Source of the DNA: DSQQ01 sp964443075
GTDB lineage: Bacteria; Chloroflexota; Anaerolineae; 4572-78; J111
Length of the DNA stretch: 6,394 nt
Assembly (NCBI GenBank): GCA_964443075.1
Contig: CAYUCB010000419.1
Location: 1 to 6,394 of the forward strand
Direction: 5' to 3'
Shown: piece after piece, positions 1-6,394 of the stretch
Numbering within the stretch: position 1 is the stretch's first letter
Layout of the letters: every line of letters starts with the position of its first letter
Program-made: the position numbers and the translations under genes
Notes under the pieces: model-generated
What the model was told of the DNA's origin: nothing
The model's database searches: none
Seen by the model: only the letters and a program-made list of their open reading frames with translations

Positions 1-718
1 CTGGCAACACCGAGGAGGCTCCTCCCCATTTTACAGAAACAAAGTTGCTTTATCTTTTTCAGGCTGTGAATTTCTAATGTAAGCCAGGGCCATACCCAAC
101 GCAAACTGAATCAGCCAATAGGTAAATAAATCAGCCTCATGCCCCCTGATGGTTCCGGTCAATACGGCCAGGGTGAGCGAGCCATAAGTAACAAGGGCCG
201 AAAACAACACCAGCCAGACAATTCCCCATTTATTTGCCAGCCAGGTCAAGAGAGGGAAACAAAGGTATAGCCCCACGATGACAGGCATAAACCACAGCGG
301 CGGATTCCAAAACCATGCCGGCGGGTAAAAATTTCGGGTCAAGGTTAAATAGGTTAGCAACGACATCCACGAAAATTGCGCCCGCAATGAATATACCCAC
401 AATACCCAAAACAAATGAAAAGAATACAGCCAGAATATAACGCACCATAATCTTGGTAATACGTCGCCAGGCCCACCGCGTCCATTGCCAGTTAGCTTGC
501 CGGTTAAGATAGGTCAGGCTTAAACCAAAGCCACTGAGGATAAAGAATACCTGGACCCAGGGACCCCACAGGGTAAAGTGAATATTAAAATAAATCGTCC
601 AATTATCCATAAAGACCCCGATAATAGCCAGGCCTTTTAATAGGTCAATCCAGGTTAAGTCGCTGACAATACTCTGAGGATTAGTTTTATTAGATTCAGA
701 CATAATAGGATTAGTCAT
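1..718 (-). CDS. Membrane O-acyltransferase (Acyltransferase_3), frameshifted and partial
   Basis: This gene encodes a multi-pass acyltransferase of the Acyltransferase_3 family, which typically O-acetylates surface sugars. The first frame (718 to about 372) has TWIDLLKGLAIIGVFMDNW (residues 22-40), VQVFFILSGFGL (55-66) and RRITKIMVRY (85-94). At a run of four T on the coding strand (372-375) the reading must skip one base. The second frame then gives SLLTYLTLTRNFYPPAW, NPPLWFMPVIVGLY and IQFALGMALAYIRNS before a stop at 33-31. Dropping one base in the five-A run (coding strand, 55-59) would bypass that stop and give PEKIKQLCFCKMGRSLLGVA up to the edge, which fits the family better. About 230 residues are visible of a usual 340-400. 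The R-x10-H signature reads Lys28-x10-Asn39. It starts 5 bases after the glycosyltransferase stop. It is either a decaying gene or an intact gene with homopolymer read errors. A second in-frame Met lies at 703; neither start has a strong ribosome site. Confidence 0.75.
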
Positions 719-723
719 AGGGG

Positions 724-1917
724 TTACTTTAACTTGTCGGCCAATTGTTCAACCAGTTTAATATACTCAAGTTTATGGGTGGCCCAATTATAGCGTTGGG
801 TAAATTTTTGAATCGCTACCGCCAACTCGGCTAGATGGGCGCGATCTTGATACAGGCTTAAAATAGCTTGCGCCAATTCATTAACATTTCCGGGTGTAAA
901 AAATTGGACCATCGTTTCATCAAAGTAGCAGGCAATGGCGGTAGTCCGAGCCGCAATTGCCGGAACGCCCAAAGCGGCGTATTCTATCAGCTTGGTAGGC
1001 ACAAGTTCATCGGTAAAAGTGTCATTAGTGTAGGGAACAACGGCCAAATCGGCGGCGGTAATCAGAGATGGTAATTGCTCAGGCGATACTCCGCCGTTTA
1101 CATGAACGTGGTCAGTCAGGTTAAGGGTTTGGACCAATTGACTTAAGGTTTCCTTATATTCCCCAGCACCCAGGATGGTCAGGTCAATCGTAGGAATTTC
1201 GCTACGTAGCAAATTGACAGCCTGTACCAACAAATCCATGCCGTATCTTTTAGTAATTGTGCCGTGATAAAACAGGCAAAAACGATCATCTACAGCAGAC
1301 TGTGGCTGTGCTCCGTTAGGCCGCCTAAAGATACGATCATCGGCCAGGTTCATTACTACACTGCATTTGTGAGCCGGTACACCACGTTTAACGAGGCTTT
1401 GTCGCCAATATTCAGAAACAGTAATCACATGGTCGGCAAATCGGCATGACAGTTGTTCCTGCCTCTGCACCAGACGCACCGGAAAGCTGTTGCGGGAAAT
1501 ATTAAAGCGAGCAGCAAAAAATTCGGGCATCAAGTCGTGGAGATCTAAAATAACCGGTACCCCCATAAGTTTAACCGGCAAAGTTGCAAAAACTAAGAAA
1601 TCGGGCAAATTATGAACTTGAACCACGTTATAACAACGCTGCCAATGCAACCGGGTCAGTTTAAATAAAACCAGGGTAAAAAAGAGTAAATATTCAAACA
1701 ATTGAACCACAGCTCCGCTTTGCTTATAGCGTTTGACCGACAAGCGATGAACTTTGGCCCCACCAATTATCTCAAATGCCGATTGGTTGGCGGCGCGCAA
1801 ACAGATAATATCTACCTCGTGCCCGGCGTTTATTAAAGCTTCAGCTTCTCGCTGGACGCGAGTCTCACCGTATAAGTAATAGGCATGGACAATCATACAG
1901 TGTTTAAGATAGGGCAT
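724..1917 (-). CDS. Glycosyltransferase family 4 (GT-B fold)
   Basis: This 397-residue protein has the normal length of a GT4 enzyme, which moves a sugar from a nucleotide donor to a lipid-linked or polysaccharide acceptor at the cytoplasmic membrane face with retention of configuration. The N-terminal Rossmann domain (about 1-195) begins with HAYYLYGETRVQREAEAL and includes VPVILDLHDLMPEF (120-133) and HVITVSEYWR (163-172). The C-terminal donor-binding domain has YHGTITKRYG (217-226), ILGAGEY (248-254) and the E-x7-E motif ELVPTKLIE (304-312), followed by YAALGVPAIA. Residues 75-90 are hydrophobic and may dock on the membrane. It follows a relic of coding sequence and is followed after 5 bases by the acyltransferase gene, so the two are likely co-translated. 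The sugar and acceptor cannot be inferred. Confidence 0.9.
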   Translation of the reverse strand: MPYLKHCMIVHAYYLYGETRVQREAEALINAGHEVDIICLRAANQSAFEIIGGAKVHRLSVKRYKQSGAVVQLFEYLLFFTLVLFKLTRLHWQRCYNVVQVHNLPDFLVFATLPVKLMGVPVILDLHDLMPEFFAARFNISRNSFPVRLVQRQEQLSCRFADHVITVSEYWRQSLVKRGVPAHKCSVVMNLADDRIFRRPNGAQPQSAVDDRFCLFYHGTITKRYGMDLLVQAVNLLRSEIPTIDLTILGAGEYKETLSQLVQTLNLTDHVHVNGGVSPEQLPSLITAADLAVVPYTNDTFTDELVPTKLIEYAALGVPAIAARTTAIACYFDETMVQFFTPGNVNELAQAILSLYQDRAHLAELAVAIQKFTQRYNWATHKLEYIKLVEQLADKLK

Positions 1918-1919
1918 AT

Positions 1920-2012
1920 TTATTTCTCTCCTGCCGAGGCAAAAGGGCCTTTAGTCAACGCTGCAAGCAAGGCATCGTTAATGAGTTCTAAATCAAAGAG
2001 AATAGCACATCC
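1920..2012 (-). pseudogene. Relic of a second hydrolase C-terminus
   Basis: A minus-strand frame ending in TAA at 1922-1920 encodes AILFDLELINDALLAAL followed by TKGPFASAGEK. It aligns without gaps to the last residues of the intact lipoprotein (VVLFDLEHFDEALNQAL then ATGPFATQ), with 13 of 24 identical by my count. The DNA also aligns, at about 60 percent over about 70 bases. There is no start codon, and the rest of the gene is absent. The relic's stop region merges into the ribosome binding site of the glycosyltransferase, so the relic keeps the original end-of-gene junction. The divergence argues for an old paralogue, not a recent copy. This is the tail of a deleted tandem paralogue or of a gene lost by recombination. 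Confidence 0.75.
1927..1932 (-). promoter_or_regulatory. Ribosome binding site of the glycosyltransferase gene
   Basis: The minus strand reads AGGAGA nine bases before the ATG at 1917, a strong Shine-Dalgarno match that favours this start over the internal Met at residue 8. The site overlaps the last codons of the hydrolase relic (GGA GAG), so it was probably once at the end of a coding gene. Confidence 0.7.
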
Positions 2013-2092
2013 AGACCGGCCTGCCGCAGTGCCTCAACCTGGTTTTTAACAAAAGGGCCAAAGACCCGCAGAAAGATAGAGATTTGCAGGAT
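2006..2092 (-). pseudogene. Decayed fragment, possibly N-terminus of a GT4 glycosyltransferase
   Basis: Directly after the hydrolase stop codon one minus-strand frame is open from 2092 to a stop at 1988 without a normal start codon. Its middle reads FGPFVKNQVEALRQAGLDV, a pattern resembling the first helix of GT-B family 4 enzymes. It aligns with VQREAEALINAGHEVD (residues 21-36) of the complete glycosyltransferase downstream, sharing V, EAL, AG and V by eye. Around 2006-2012 this frame stops making sense and another frame matching the hydrolase tail takes over. Alternative: the segment belongs to that hydrolase relic, because restoring one base near 2007 gives QAGLDGAILFDLE, which also fits the hydrolase family. 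I cannot decide between the two. It is too short and broken to be functional. Confidence 0.45.
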
Positions 2093-2097
2093 TCAAC

Positions 2098-3957
2098 TTA
2101 CTGAGTGGCAAAGGGGCCGGTAGCCAACGCCTGGTTTAGAGCTTCATCAAAATGTTCCAGATCAAATAAAACTACGCCGCGCGCCCCCCCTCCATGCAGG
2201 ATATTAATTTCATCAAGGAGTTGCTGTGGAGGTTTATTTTCCTCGGTATCCTCCACATACACAATCAGGCCGGGGATTACCTGGTTAAATTTGGGTAATG
2301 TTTGCCACTCGACCAAAAGGGGCATCAGTTCAGCCTGTTCAGTCACATAAGCCATTGGGATAACCAGATCCAGGTCGCCGGCAGCCAACCAATTTGTCCA
2401 ATCCTGGCTGACCATCTCCGCGGCGGCCTGAGAGGGGTAAACGGCGGCGCTTAATGGAGGGGAATCAGGCATCGCCAAAAGGGCCTGGTGAATCTCCTTG
2501 ACCAATTGTGTCACGGTATCCCGACGATACTCGGCCCACTGCTGGTCCAATTCTTCAGTCCAAGTAGGCGGGCCAACTGGCAACAAAGGGCTAGGGCCAA
2601 CCGGGTTTAGTTGTAACAACTCCCGATAAAGAGATTCACTCACTTCTTTCATGCCGGTAATTTTTTGAATATTAGAATCGGTCGAAGCCGGGCCATCAAT
2701 GAAGATAAGATTTCCTCCCCTATCTACATAATCGGCTAAATCTGCGGCCAAATCGGCCGGCACAGCGTAGACGTTGGGCAGCACCACCACGCTCCCCGGC
2801 GGCAAGCCGGCTACAGCGGCAGCATCAATCACCCCAGCCTCTCGGCCCAGGTTGCGCAGCCATAATTGAATAAAGGCCACCGGGCCACTCTTGTTGACTC
2901 CTTCGGCTTGCAGTACAGACACTGGGCCGTTATCTCCCGCCAACAATTGCAGGCTGCGCCGCATAATTTCATGAACAGCGCCCACCGGGCAACCTCTCGA
3001 TACGTCCCAATTAAATAAAATAACCTGGCCCTGCCCATACTGATTGATCGTCAAGGCCGGTTGGTCGCTGTCAAACGTGGCCAATACCTGGGCTGTGGTG
3101 GGCGAGGTTAGCAGGTTACCGGTAAAATAGCCCCAGGCCGGTAATTCAGGCTGGCGCACGGCCTCCAACGGAGCCTGGTATTTTTGGGCAAAGCCGGCCG
3201 CGCTATCAGGATCAAAACTCCAGACGGGGTCGGCGTAACGAATATAATCTAAATGGATACCATCTACGTCATAGTTTCGGGCCATTTCGGAGATTAAGTC
3301 TACGATAAATTGGCGAGCCTCTGACTTGGCATAATTTAGCCATCGTCCCGGCGTACCGCAAGCATCCATCATCGCCCAATCAGGATGGGCGGTCAAAACG
3401 GGGCCAGGCGCGGCCAGGCTGTAGGCTAACTGTCCAATGGTAAACCAGGCATGGACCTGCATTCCCCGGGCATGGGCTTTTGGGATCAAATCGGCCATGG
3501 GGTCAAAGCCGACCGGCAAATCTTCGGCCCGTTGCGCCACCTGGCTGTTATAATACGCAAAGCTATAGAGGTAGGCATTAACAAACAAAGTGTTTAAATG
3601 GGCAGCAGCCGCTTGCTCAATCACCCGATCCACATCGGCCGGCGATTTAACATCGTTTAGATGTACCCAAACTCCCCGCAATTCTGAGGGAGGAGGAAGG
3701 GGGGTCGGCAGAGAGGTGGCTGTTGGCATGGTCGTGGGTGTATTGGTGGGTATAGGTGTGCCTGTGGGGGTAGGTATATCTGTGGGTGTCGGCACAGTTA
3801 CAGTGGGGGGAAATGCAGCTACGGAGGTAGGCGAAGGTAACGGGGTAGCCGGCAATGAAGGGGTAGGGGTGCAAGCCGCCAGCCAACTAACACCAATCCA
3901 AAGCCAAAAGTATTTACTTCCCAGGTTTTTAAGGTAATTCGGTCTACAATTGATCAT
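2098..3957 (-). CDS. Lipoprotein with split GHL10-type glycoside-hydrolase-like domain
   Basis: This 619-residue protein is probably exported and lipid-anchored: a hydrophobic stretch (residues 16-28) ends in the lipobox LAAC, with Cys29 as the lipidation site. A Pro/Thr-rich linker follows (about 30-91). The N-terminal half of a glycoside-hydrolase-like TIM barrel (GHL10, Pfam PF02638 type) spans about 92-260. It opens with LRGVWVHL and includes GMQVHAWFTIG (165-175) and DVDGIHLDYIRY (230-241), the segment with the likely acidic active-site residues. An extra domain of about 200 residues (262-455) then interrupts the barrel. The barrel resumes at about 463-606 with WAEYRRDTVTQLV, VIPMAY and GVVLFDLE. 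The two halves sum to roughly the usual family length of about 310, which supports an insertion. The ATG overlaps the FemAB end by 14 bases, with AAGGG a few bases before it. Likely role: cleavage or binding of an envelope glycan at the cell surface. Substrate unknown. Confidence 0.85.
   Translation of the reverse strand: MINCRPNYLKNLGSKYFWLWIGVSWLAACTPTPSLPATPLPSPTSVAAFPPTVTVPTPTDIPTPTGTPIPTNTPTTMPTATSLPTPLPPPSELRGVWVHLNDVKSPADVDRVIEQAAAAHLNTLFVNAYLYSFAYYNSQVAQRAEDLPVGFDPMADLIPKAHARGMQVHAWFTIGQLAYSLAAPGPVLTAHPDWAMMDACGTPGRWLNYAKSEARQFIVDLISEMARNYDVDGIHLDYIRYADPVWSFDPDSAAGFAQKYQAPLEAVRQPELPAWGYFTGNLLTSPTTAQVLATFDSDQPALTINQYGQGQVILFNWDVSRGCPVGAVHEIMRRSLQLLAGDNGPVSVLQAEGVNKSGPVAFIQLWLRNLGREAGVIDAAAVAGLPPGSVVVLPNVYAVPADLAADLADYVDRGGNLIFIDGPASTDSNIQKITGMKEVSESLYRELLQLNPVGPSPLLPVGPPTWTEELDQQWAEYRRDTVTQLVKEIHQALLAMPDSPPLSAAVYPSQAAAEMVSQDWTNWLAAGDLDLVIPMAYVTEQAELMPLLVEWQTLPKFNQVIPGLIVYVEDTEENKPPQQLLDEINILHGGGARGVVLFDLEHFDEALNQALATGPFATQ
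3685..3870 (-). repeat. Low-complexity Pro/Thr linker coding region
   Basis: Codons 30-91 of the lipoprotein encode an irregular array of PTPT, PTNTPT and similar units, seen on the plus strand as GTGGG/GGTGT-rich sequence. It directly follows the lipidated Cys29. Such linkers hold a catalytic domain away from the membrane and are common in Chloroflexota lipoproteins. The repeats are imperfect, so this is a flexible tether and not a strict tandem repeat, although its length could vary between strains. Confidence 0.75.
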
Positions 3958-5044
3958 TCAAGCCCTTTTCTATTGGAAACCGGTCTGAACCGCGGCGTAA
4001 CCGCTGCGTCAATGGTATCAACCGACGGTAAAGCGCATAACCCCATTTACTCAGTTGCAGCCGATAAGGGGCATGCACATAGGTATTTCGACCATAACAG
4101 ACCAACTCACCACCAAATTTCATCTTAAAATCGCGAACGCCATAATCCTCAGTGGGGCTGCCGGCACCGCCAAAGTCATAAACACGATAGCCATGGGTAG
4201 CTCCCCACTCAAAAATATGCCACAGCAACAGTTCGGTAGGATAATATTTAGCAAAATTGCGGTCGGTACCGCCATACCAGCCATAAATAACATCTTTGTA
4301 AAGCAACTCGGCTGAAGCAGCCACATAAGCTGATCCCACCCGCGCCAGTAAAAATTTAATCATGCCGCGTGGCTGCAAGACAGCAAAGGCAGCCTCAAAC
4401 AGTGAGGGGTGTGCCAAAGTTACGTTCGCCGCGCGATAAGTTCGTTCAATCAAGTTATACCAAACCGGCAATTGCTCAAAATGGGTCAACTCTTCAATCA
4501 GTACGTGACCTTGCCGCAGCGCTTGGCGAATCTGTTTACGGGTGCGCTGGCGAATATTTTTCAGAATTGCGTCCGGTTCATCAGCCAGGTTAACTAAAAT
4601 ATTAAGATGATCTTCATAGACAAACTTGTGCTGTTGTAACGAAGCCTGAACTTCACTGGCATCGCTAAGGTGACGCAGTTCGGAAAAGAGGGCCAGGCTA
4701 CCGGTTTGAGCCACATAGGTTTGTAGCAGATAATCCAGAGCTTCTACCCCGCCCAGAGAAGGATGGTAAGCTACTCCGCCATAGGCCATTGCCCGCGTCG
4801 TCAGCCAACGGGTTACACTTTTACCTAACGAGACTTCAACCGGTAATAACAGGGCCAAAACCTGACTCTGTTCATCCTGCACTGCCCACAAATGAGGCCG
4901 ATAGTAGTTTGCCTGAGCAAACACCTGAAACATCTCCGGGGTATGAAAGATATTAGCCTGGGGTGTCTGTTGCAAAAAAGCCCGCCAAGGCTCTTCGCCC
5001 AAGGTTCTAACTACGGTCAGGTTTAACGACCGAACAAACGCCAT
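3944..5044 (-). CDS. FemAB/GNAT-fold transferase (Acetyltransf_6-like)
   Basis: This protein (366 residues from the ATG) has the double-GNAT layout of FemAB-like proteins. Known FemX/FemAB enzymes move an amino acid from aminoacyl-tRNA to the lipid II peptide. Relatives in exopolysaccharide loci probably acylate a glycan or glycolipid, with unknown donor. Residues 163-176 hold the basic segment with NIRQRTRKQIRQAL that opens the second GNAT domain. Residues 267-276 (YYPTELLLWH), 289-297 (YDFGGAGSP) and 305-313 (DFKMKFGGE) are the family's conserved C-terminal signature. No signal peptide is seen. The frame is open up to a GTG at 5056, but I prefer the ATG at 5044 because GGGA sits six bases before it. 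Either start lies inside the end of the deacetylase gene, so the two are probably translationally coupled. Pairing of a deacetylase with a FemAB protein is familiar from exosortase-linked polysaccharide loci, though no exosortase is visible here. Confidence 0.85.
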   Translation of the reverse strand: MAFVRSLNLTVVRTLGEEPWRAFLQQTPQANIFHTPEMFQVFAQANYYRPHLWAVQDEQSQVLALLLPVEVSLGKSVTRWLTTRAMAYGGVAYHPSLGGVEALDYLLQTYVAQTGSLALFSELRHLSDASEVQASLQQHKFVYEDHLNILVNLADEPDAILKNIRQRTRKQIRQALRQGHVLIEELTHFEQLPVWYNLIERTYRAANVTLAHPSLFEAAFAVLQPRGMIKFLLARVGSAYVAASAELLYKDVIYGWYGGTDRNFAKYYPTELLLWHIFEWGATHGYRVYDFGGAGSPTEDYGVRDFKMKFGGELVCYGRNTYVHAPYRLQLSKWGYALYRRLIPLTQRLRRGSDRFPIEKGLNDQL

Positions 5045-6324
5045 AGATAATCCCACATCGTTAAAGCATCAATATCCCCTGTAATCGCCATAGCGCTGCG
5101 AGCGCCATGAGGCCAGCGGCCCAGCCTGACCAGAGGGCGTCCAGATTGTTCAATCTGCGCCAGGATTTGTTGTTCCTGACTCGGATCAAAATCAGGTTGG
5201 TCCAGATAGATACTGTACCGGTTAGGGGTGTCAGTAGGCTCAACCAGATAGCCTTGCTGCTGCAAGAAAGAAAGGAGGGCTACCGGCGCATCGGGTGGGA
5301 CGCCAACCACAGGCCGAACCGGAGACCGCACGCTCAATTCAGGTTCAACAACCATATCATAACCATCGGCCCAAGGATGAGCCATAGCGTTAGTCTGCAC
5401 TCCCCGCAGCAGCCAAACCAGGCCGGTTGGCCCCATACTATGAAAGGCCCATAAGTCAGTCTCATCTGAGCGGATGGTTACTTGAGTAGCCAGACGGGCC
5501 TGCCACCAATCGGCAATTTCAGACAAGCGAGCCAGCCAAACCGATGGGGTTAGATTTTGGGCAGTACATAACACTGCTGTCAGGGCCTCGCCACATTGGT
5601 GAATCCGTTCCGGGTGCAACTGGAGGGTAAATAGGCCCTCTTGCTGGTAAGTTTGGGCTAAAATAACTTGCCAGGCAGCTTCGATGACTTTGGGGTCAGT
5701 AATCCCTAAGCGATCTACCAGCATTTCGTCATCCGGCAAAGAAACCGGCACTTCTACCAACGTTCCCAATAGATAAGGGGTCGAGACACGCTCAACCGGT
5801 GACCAGGGTGCATAGAAGGCCAGGGCGCGCTGGTAAACCGCCCAATGAGCCGGAGTATAATCGTTTGCTTCGACCACCGGCCAGAAAATGGTCTGATTGC
5901 TGACATAACGAAAACCGGCGTTTTGCAAAATAGCCGGTAACTCTTTATGGCGGCTCAAATAGGGCGACCGGAATCCTATGGCCGGAATCTGAGCCAGGGC
6001 AAAAGCGGATTGGGCGCGTTCAATCGAGGCTATTTGTGCGGATGGAGACATCGAGGCCAGCGCAACATGGGTCCAGCCATGCACAGCTAACTCGACCCCG
6101 GCCTGATCCATCCACCGGGCCACGGCCGGTTTGCGGGCTAATACCTGGCCTGTGATAGGAAAGGTGGGGTATACTTCATAAGGCTTGACCAGGTCTATAA
6201 ATTTTCTTAAGGTCTGCTCCATTTTTTTTTCGGTAAAACCATAATGCTGCCCAATTGTAACCAGGCGGTGCAGCATGGCCCCCACACCTTTAGCCCGGGC
6301 CGCAAAAAAAAACGGGGTGTTCAT
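5023..6324 (-). CDS. Polysaccharide deacetylase, NodB-homology family
   Basis: This 433-residue protein probably removes N- or O-acetyl groups from a polysaccharide (NodB/CE4-like fold); no signal peptide is visible, so it may act in the cytoplasm. Visible motifs are HGWTH at residues 82-86 (the two-His metal motif), RSPY at 119-122 (substrate-groove motif), the family-like segment EVPVSLPDDE at 191-200, and LHPER at 236-240 (the late His motif). The usual first motif with two Asp residues near the N-terminus is missing. Instead ITGDIDAL lies at residues 414-421, close to the C-terminus. The ATG start is supported by AAGGA eight bases upstream. It is first in the visible operon and overlaps the FemAB gene. 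Runs of nine T and nine A lie in codons 5-7 and about 32-35 of the coding strand. Family assignment is firm; substrate and activity are unknown. Confidence 0.88.
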   Translation of the reverse strand: MNTPFFFAARAKGVGAMLHRLVTIGQHYGFTEKKMEQTLRKFIDLVKPYEVYPTFPITGQVLARKPAVARWMDQAGVELAVHGWTHVALASMSPSAQIASIERAQSAFALAQIPAIGFRSPYLSRHKELPAILQNAGFRYVSNQTIFWPVVEANDYTPAHWAVYQRALAFYAPWSPVERVSTPYLLGTLVEVPVSLPDDEMLVDRLGITDPKVIEAAWQVILAQTYQQEGLFTLQLHPERIHQCGEALTAVLCTAQNLTPSVWLARLSEIADWWQARLATQVTIRSDETDLWAFHSMGPTGLVWLLRGVQTNAMAHPWADGYDMVVEPELSVRSPVRPVVGVPPDAPVALLSFLQQQGYLVEPTDTPNRYSIYLDQPDFDPSQEQQILAQIEQSGRPLVRLGRWPHGARSAMAITGDIDALTMWDYLWRLFGR

Positions 6325-6332
6325 AAATTTAA

Positions 6333-6337
6333 TCCTT
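6333..6337 (-). promoter_or_regulatory. Ribosome binding site of the deacetylase gene
   Basis: The minus strand reads AAGGA with an eight-base A/T spacer before the ATG at 6324. This is a good Shine-Dalgarno match and fixes the start. The AT-rich stretch from 6338 to the window edge may hold the operon promoter, but I found no convincing -35/-10 pair in it. Confidence 0.65.
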
Positions 6338-6394
6338 AAGCTCTAAGTACACGACAAAAAGATGGACAGAATAGGTTTGCCAAAAATATAAAAA

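Noticed and set aside
31..414. A separate membrane protein starting at a TTG codon
   Set aside because: Its motifs (NPPLWFM, LTRNFYPP) are the natural continuation of the acyltransferase after a frameshift, so it is not an independent gene.
1938..1952. Short inverted repeat AAAGGGCCTTT as a terminator
   Set aside because: The stem is only five pairs with no loop or T-tract, and the bases are explained by the Gly-Pro-Phe codons of the relic.
1940..2059. CAAAAGGGCC occurring twice, 110 bases apart, as flanking repeats of a mobile element
   Set aside because: No transposase, terminal inverted repeats or target duplication are present. Both copies encode Gly-Pro-Phe, and a third similar GPF sequence lies in the intact hydrolase tail at 2107.
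3590..3937. Plus-strand open frame encoding a Gly/Val-rich repeat protein (VGVGISVGVG)
   Set aside because: It is the antisense reading of the Pro/Thr linker and lipoprotein N-terminus. The repeats follow from the PT codons, and the opposite strand has clear family evidence.
5107..5454. Plus-strand open frame of 115 codons
   Set aside because: It lies fully inside the deacetylase gene on the other strand, resembles no family, and has no ribosome site that I can see.
6338..6394. Sigma-70-like promoter upstream of the deacetylase
   Set aside because: TTGGCA at 6378-6383 resembles a -35 box, but no acceptable -10 box lies 16-18 bases downstream.

Overview
The window is a single block of genes that all read on the minus strand, right to left. 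It looks like part of a cell-surface or extracellular polysaccharide locus. Base composition looks balanced (about half G+C by eye). The lipoprotein with a long Pro/Thr linker and the type of glycoside-hydrolase-like protein suggest a Chloroflexota bacterium (Anaerolineae-like). This is an inference from protein style; there is no rRNA or marker gene here to confirm it.

In transcription order the genes are: a NodB-type polysaccharide deacetylase (6324-5023); a FemAB/GNAT-fold acyl- or aminoacyl-transferase (5044-3944, overlapping the deacetylase by 22 bases); a secreted lipoprotein with a GHL10-type glycoside-hydrolase-like barrel (3957-2098, overlapping FemAB by 14 bases); a 180-base gap filled with decayed coding sequence; a GT-B family 4 glycosyltransferase (1917-724); and, 5 bases on, a membrane acyltransferase of the Acyltransferase_3 family (718 to the left edge). 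The acyltransferase is broken by one clear frameshift and probably a second, and runs out of the window.

The tight spacing and overlaps suggest one operon with translational coupling. A plausible joint role is building and decorating an envelope glycan. The glycosyltransferase would add a sugar in the cytoplasm, the membrane acyltransferase would O-acylate it, and the deacetylase, FemAB protein and outer lipoprotein would modify or trim it. No substrate can be read from the sequence.

The most unusual items are: (1) the gap at 1918-2097, which holds a relic copy of the hydrolase C-terminus and, in another frame, a segment resembling a GT4 N-terminus, as if a hydrolase-glycosyltransferase pair had once been tandemly duplicated and then deleted; (2) a domain of about 200 residues, resembling a beta-galactosidase-trimerisation/glutamine-amidotransferase fold, inserted in the middle of the hydrolase barrel; (3) a deacetylase lacking the N-terminal Asp-Asp motif but carrying an Asp-x-Asp motif at its extreme C-terminus; (4) an acyltransferase in which the family R-x10-H signature reads K-x10-N; and (5) single-base frameshifts at homopolymer runs. 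I see no mobile element, CRISPR array, RNA gene or clear terminator, and no complete new system.
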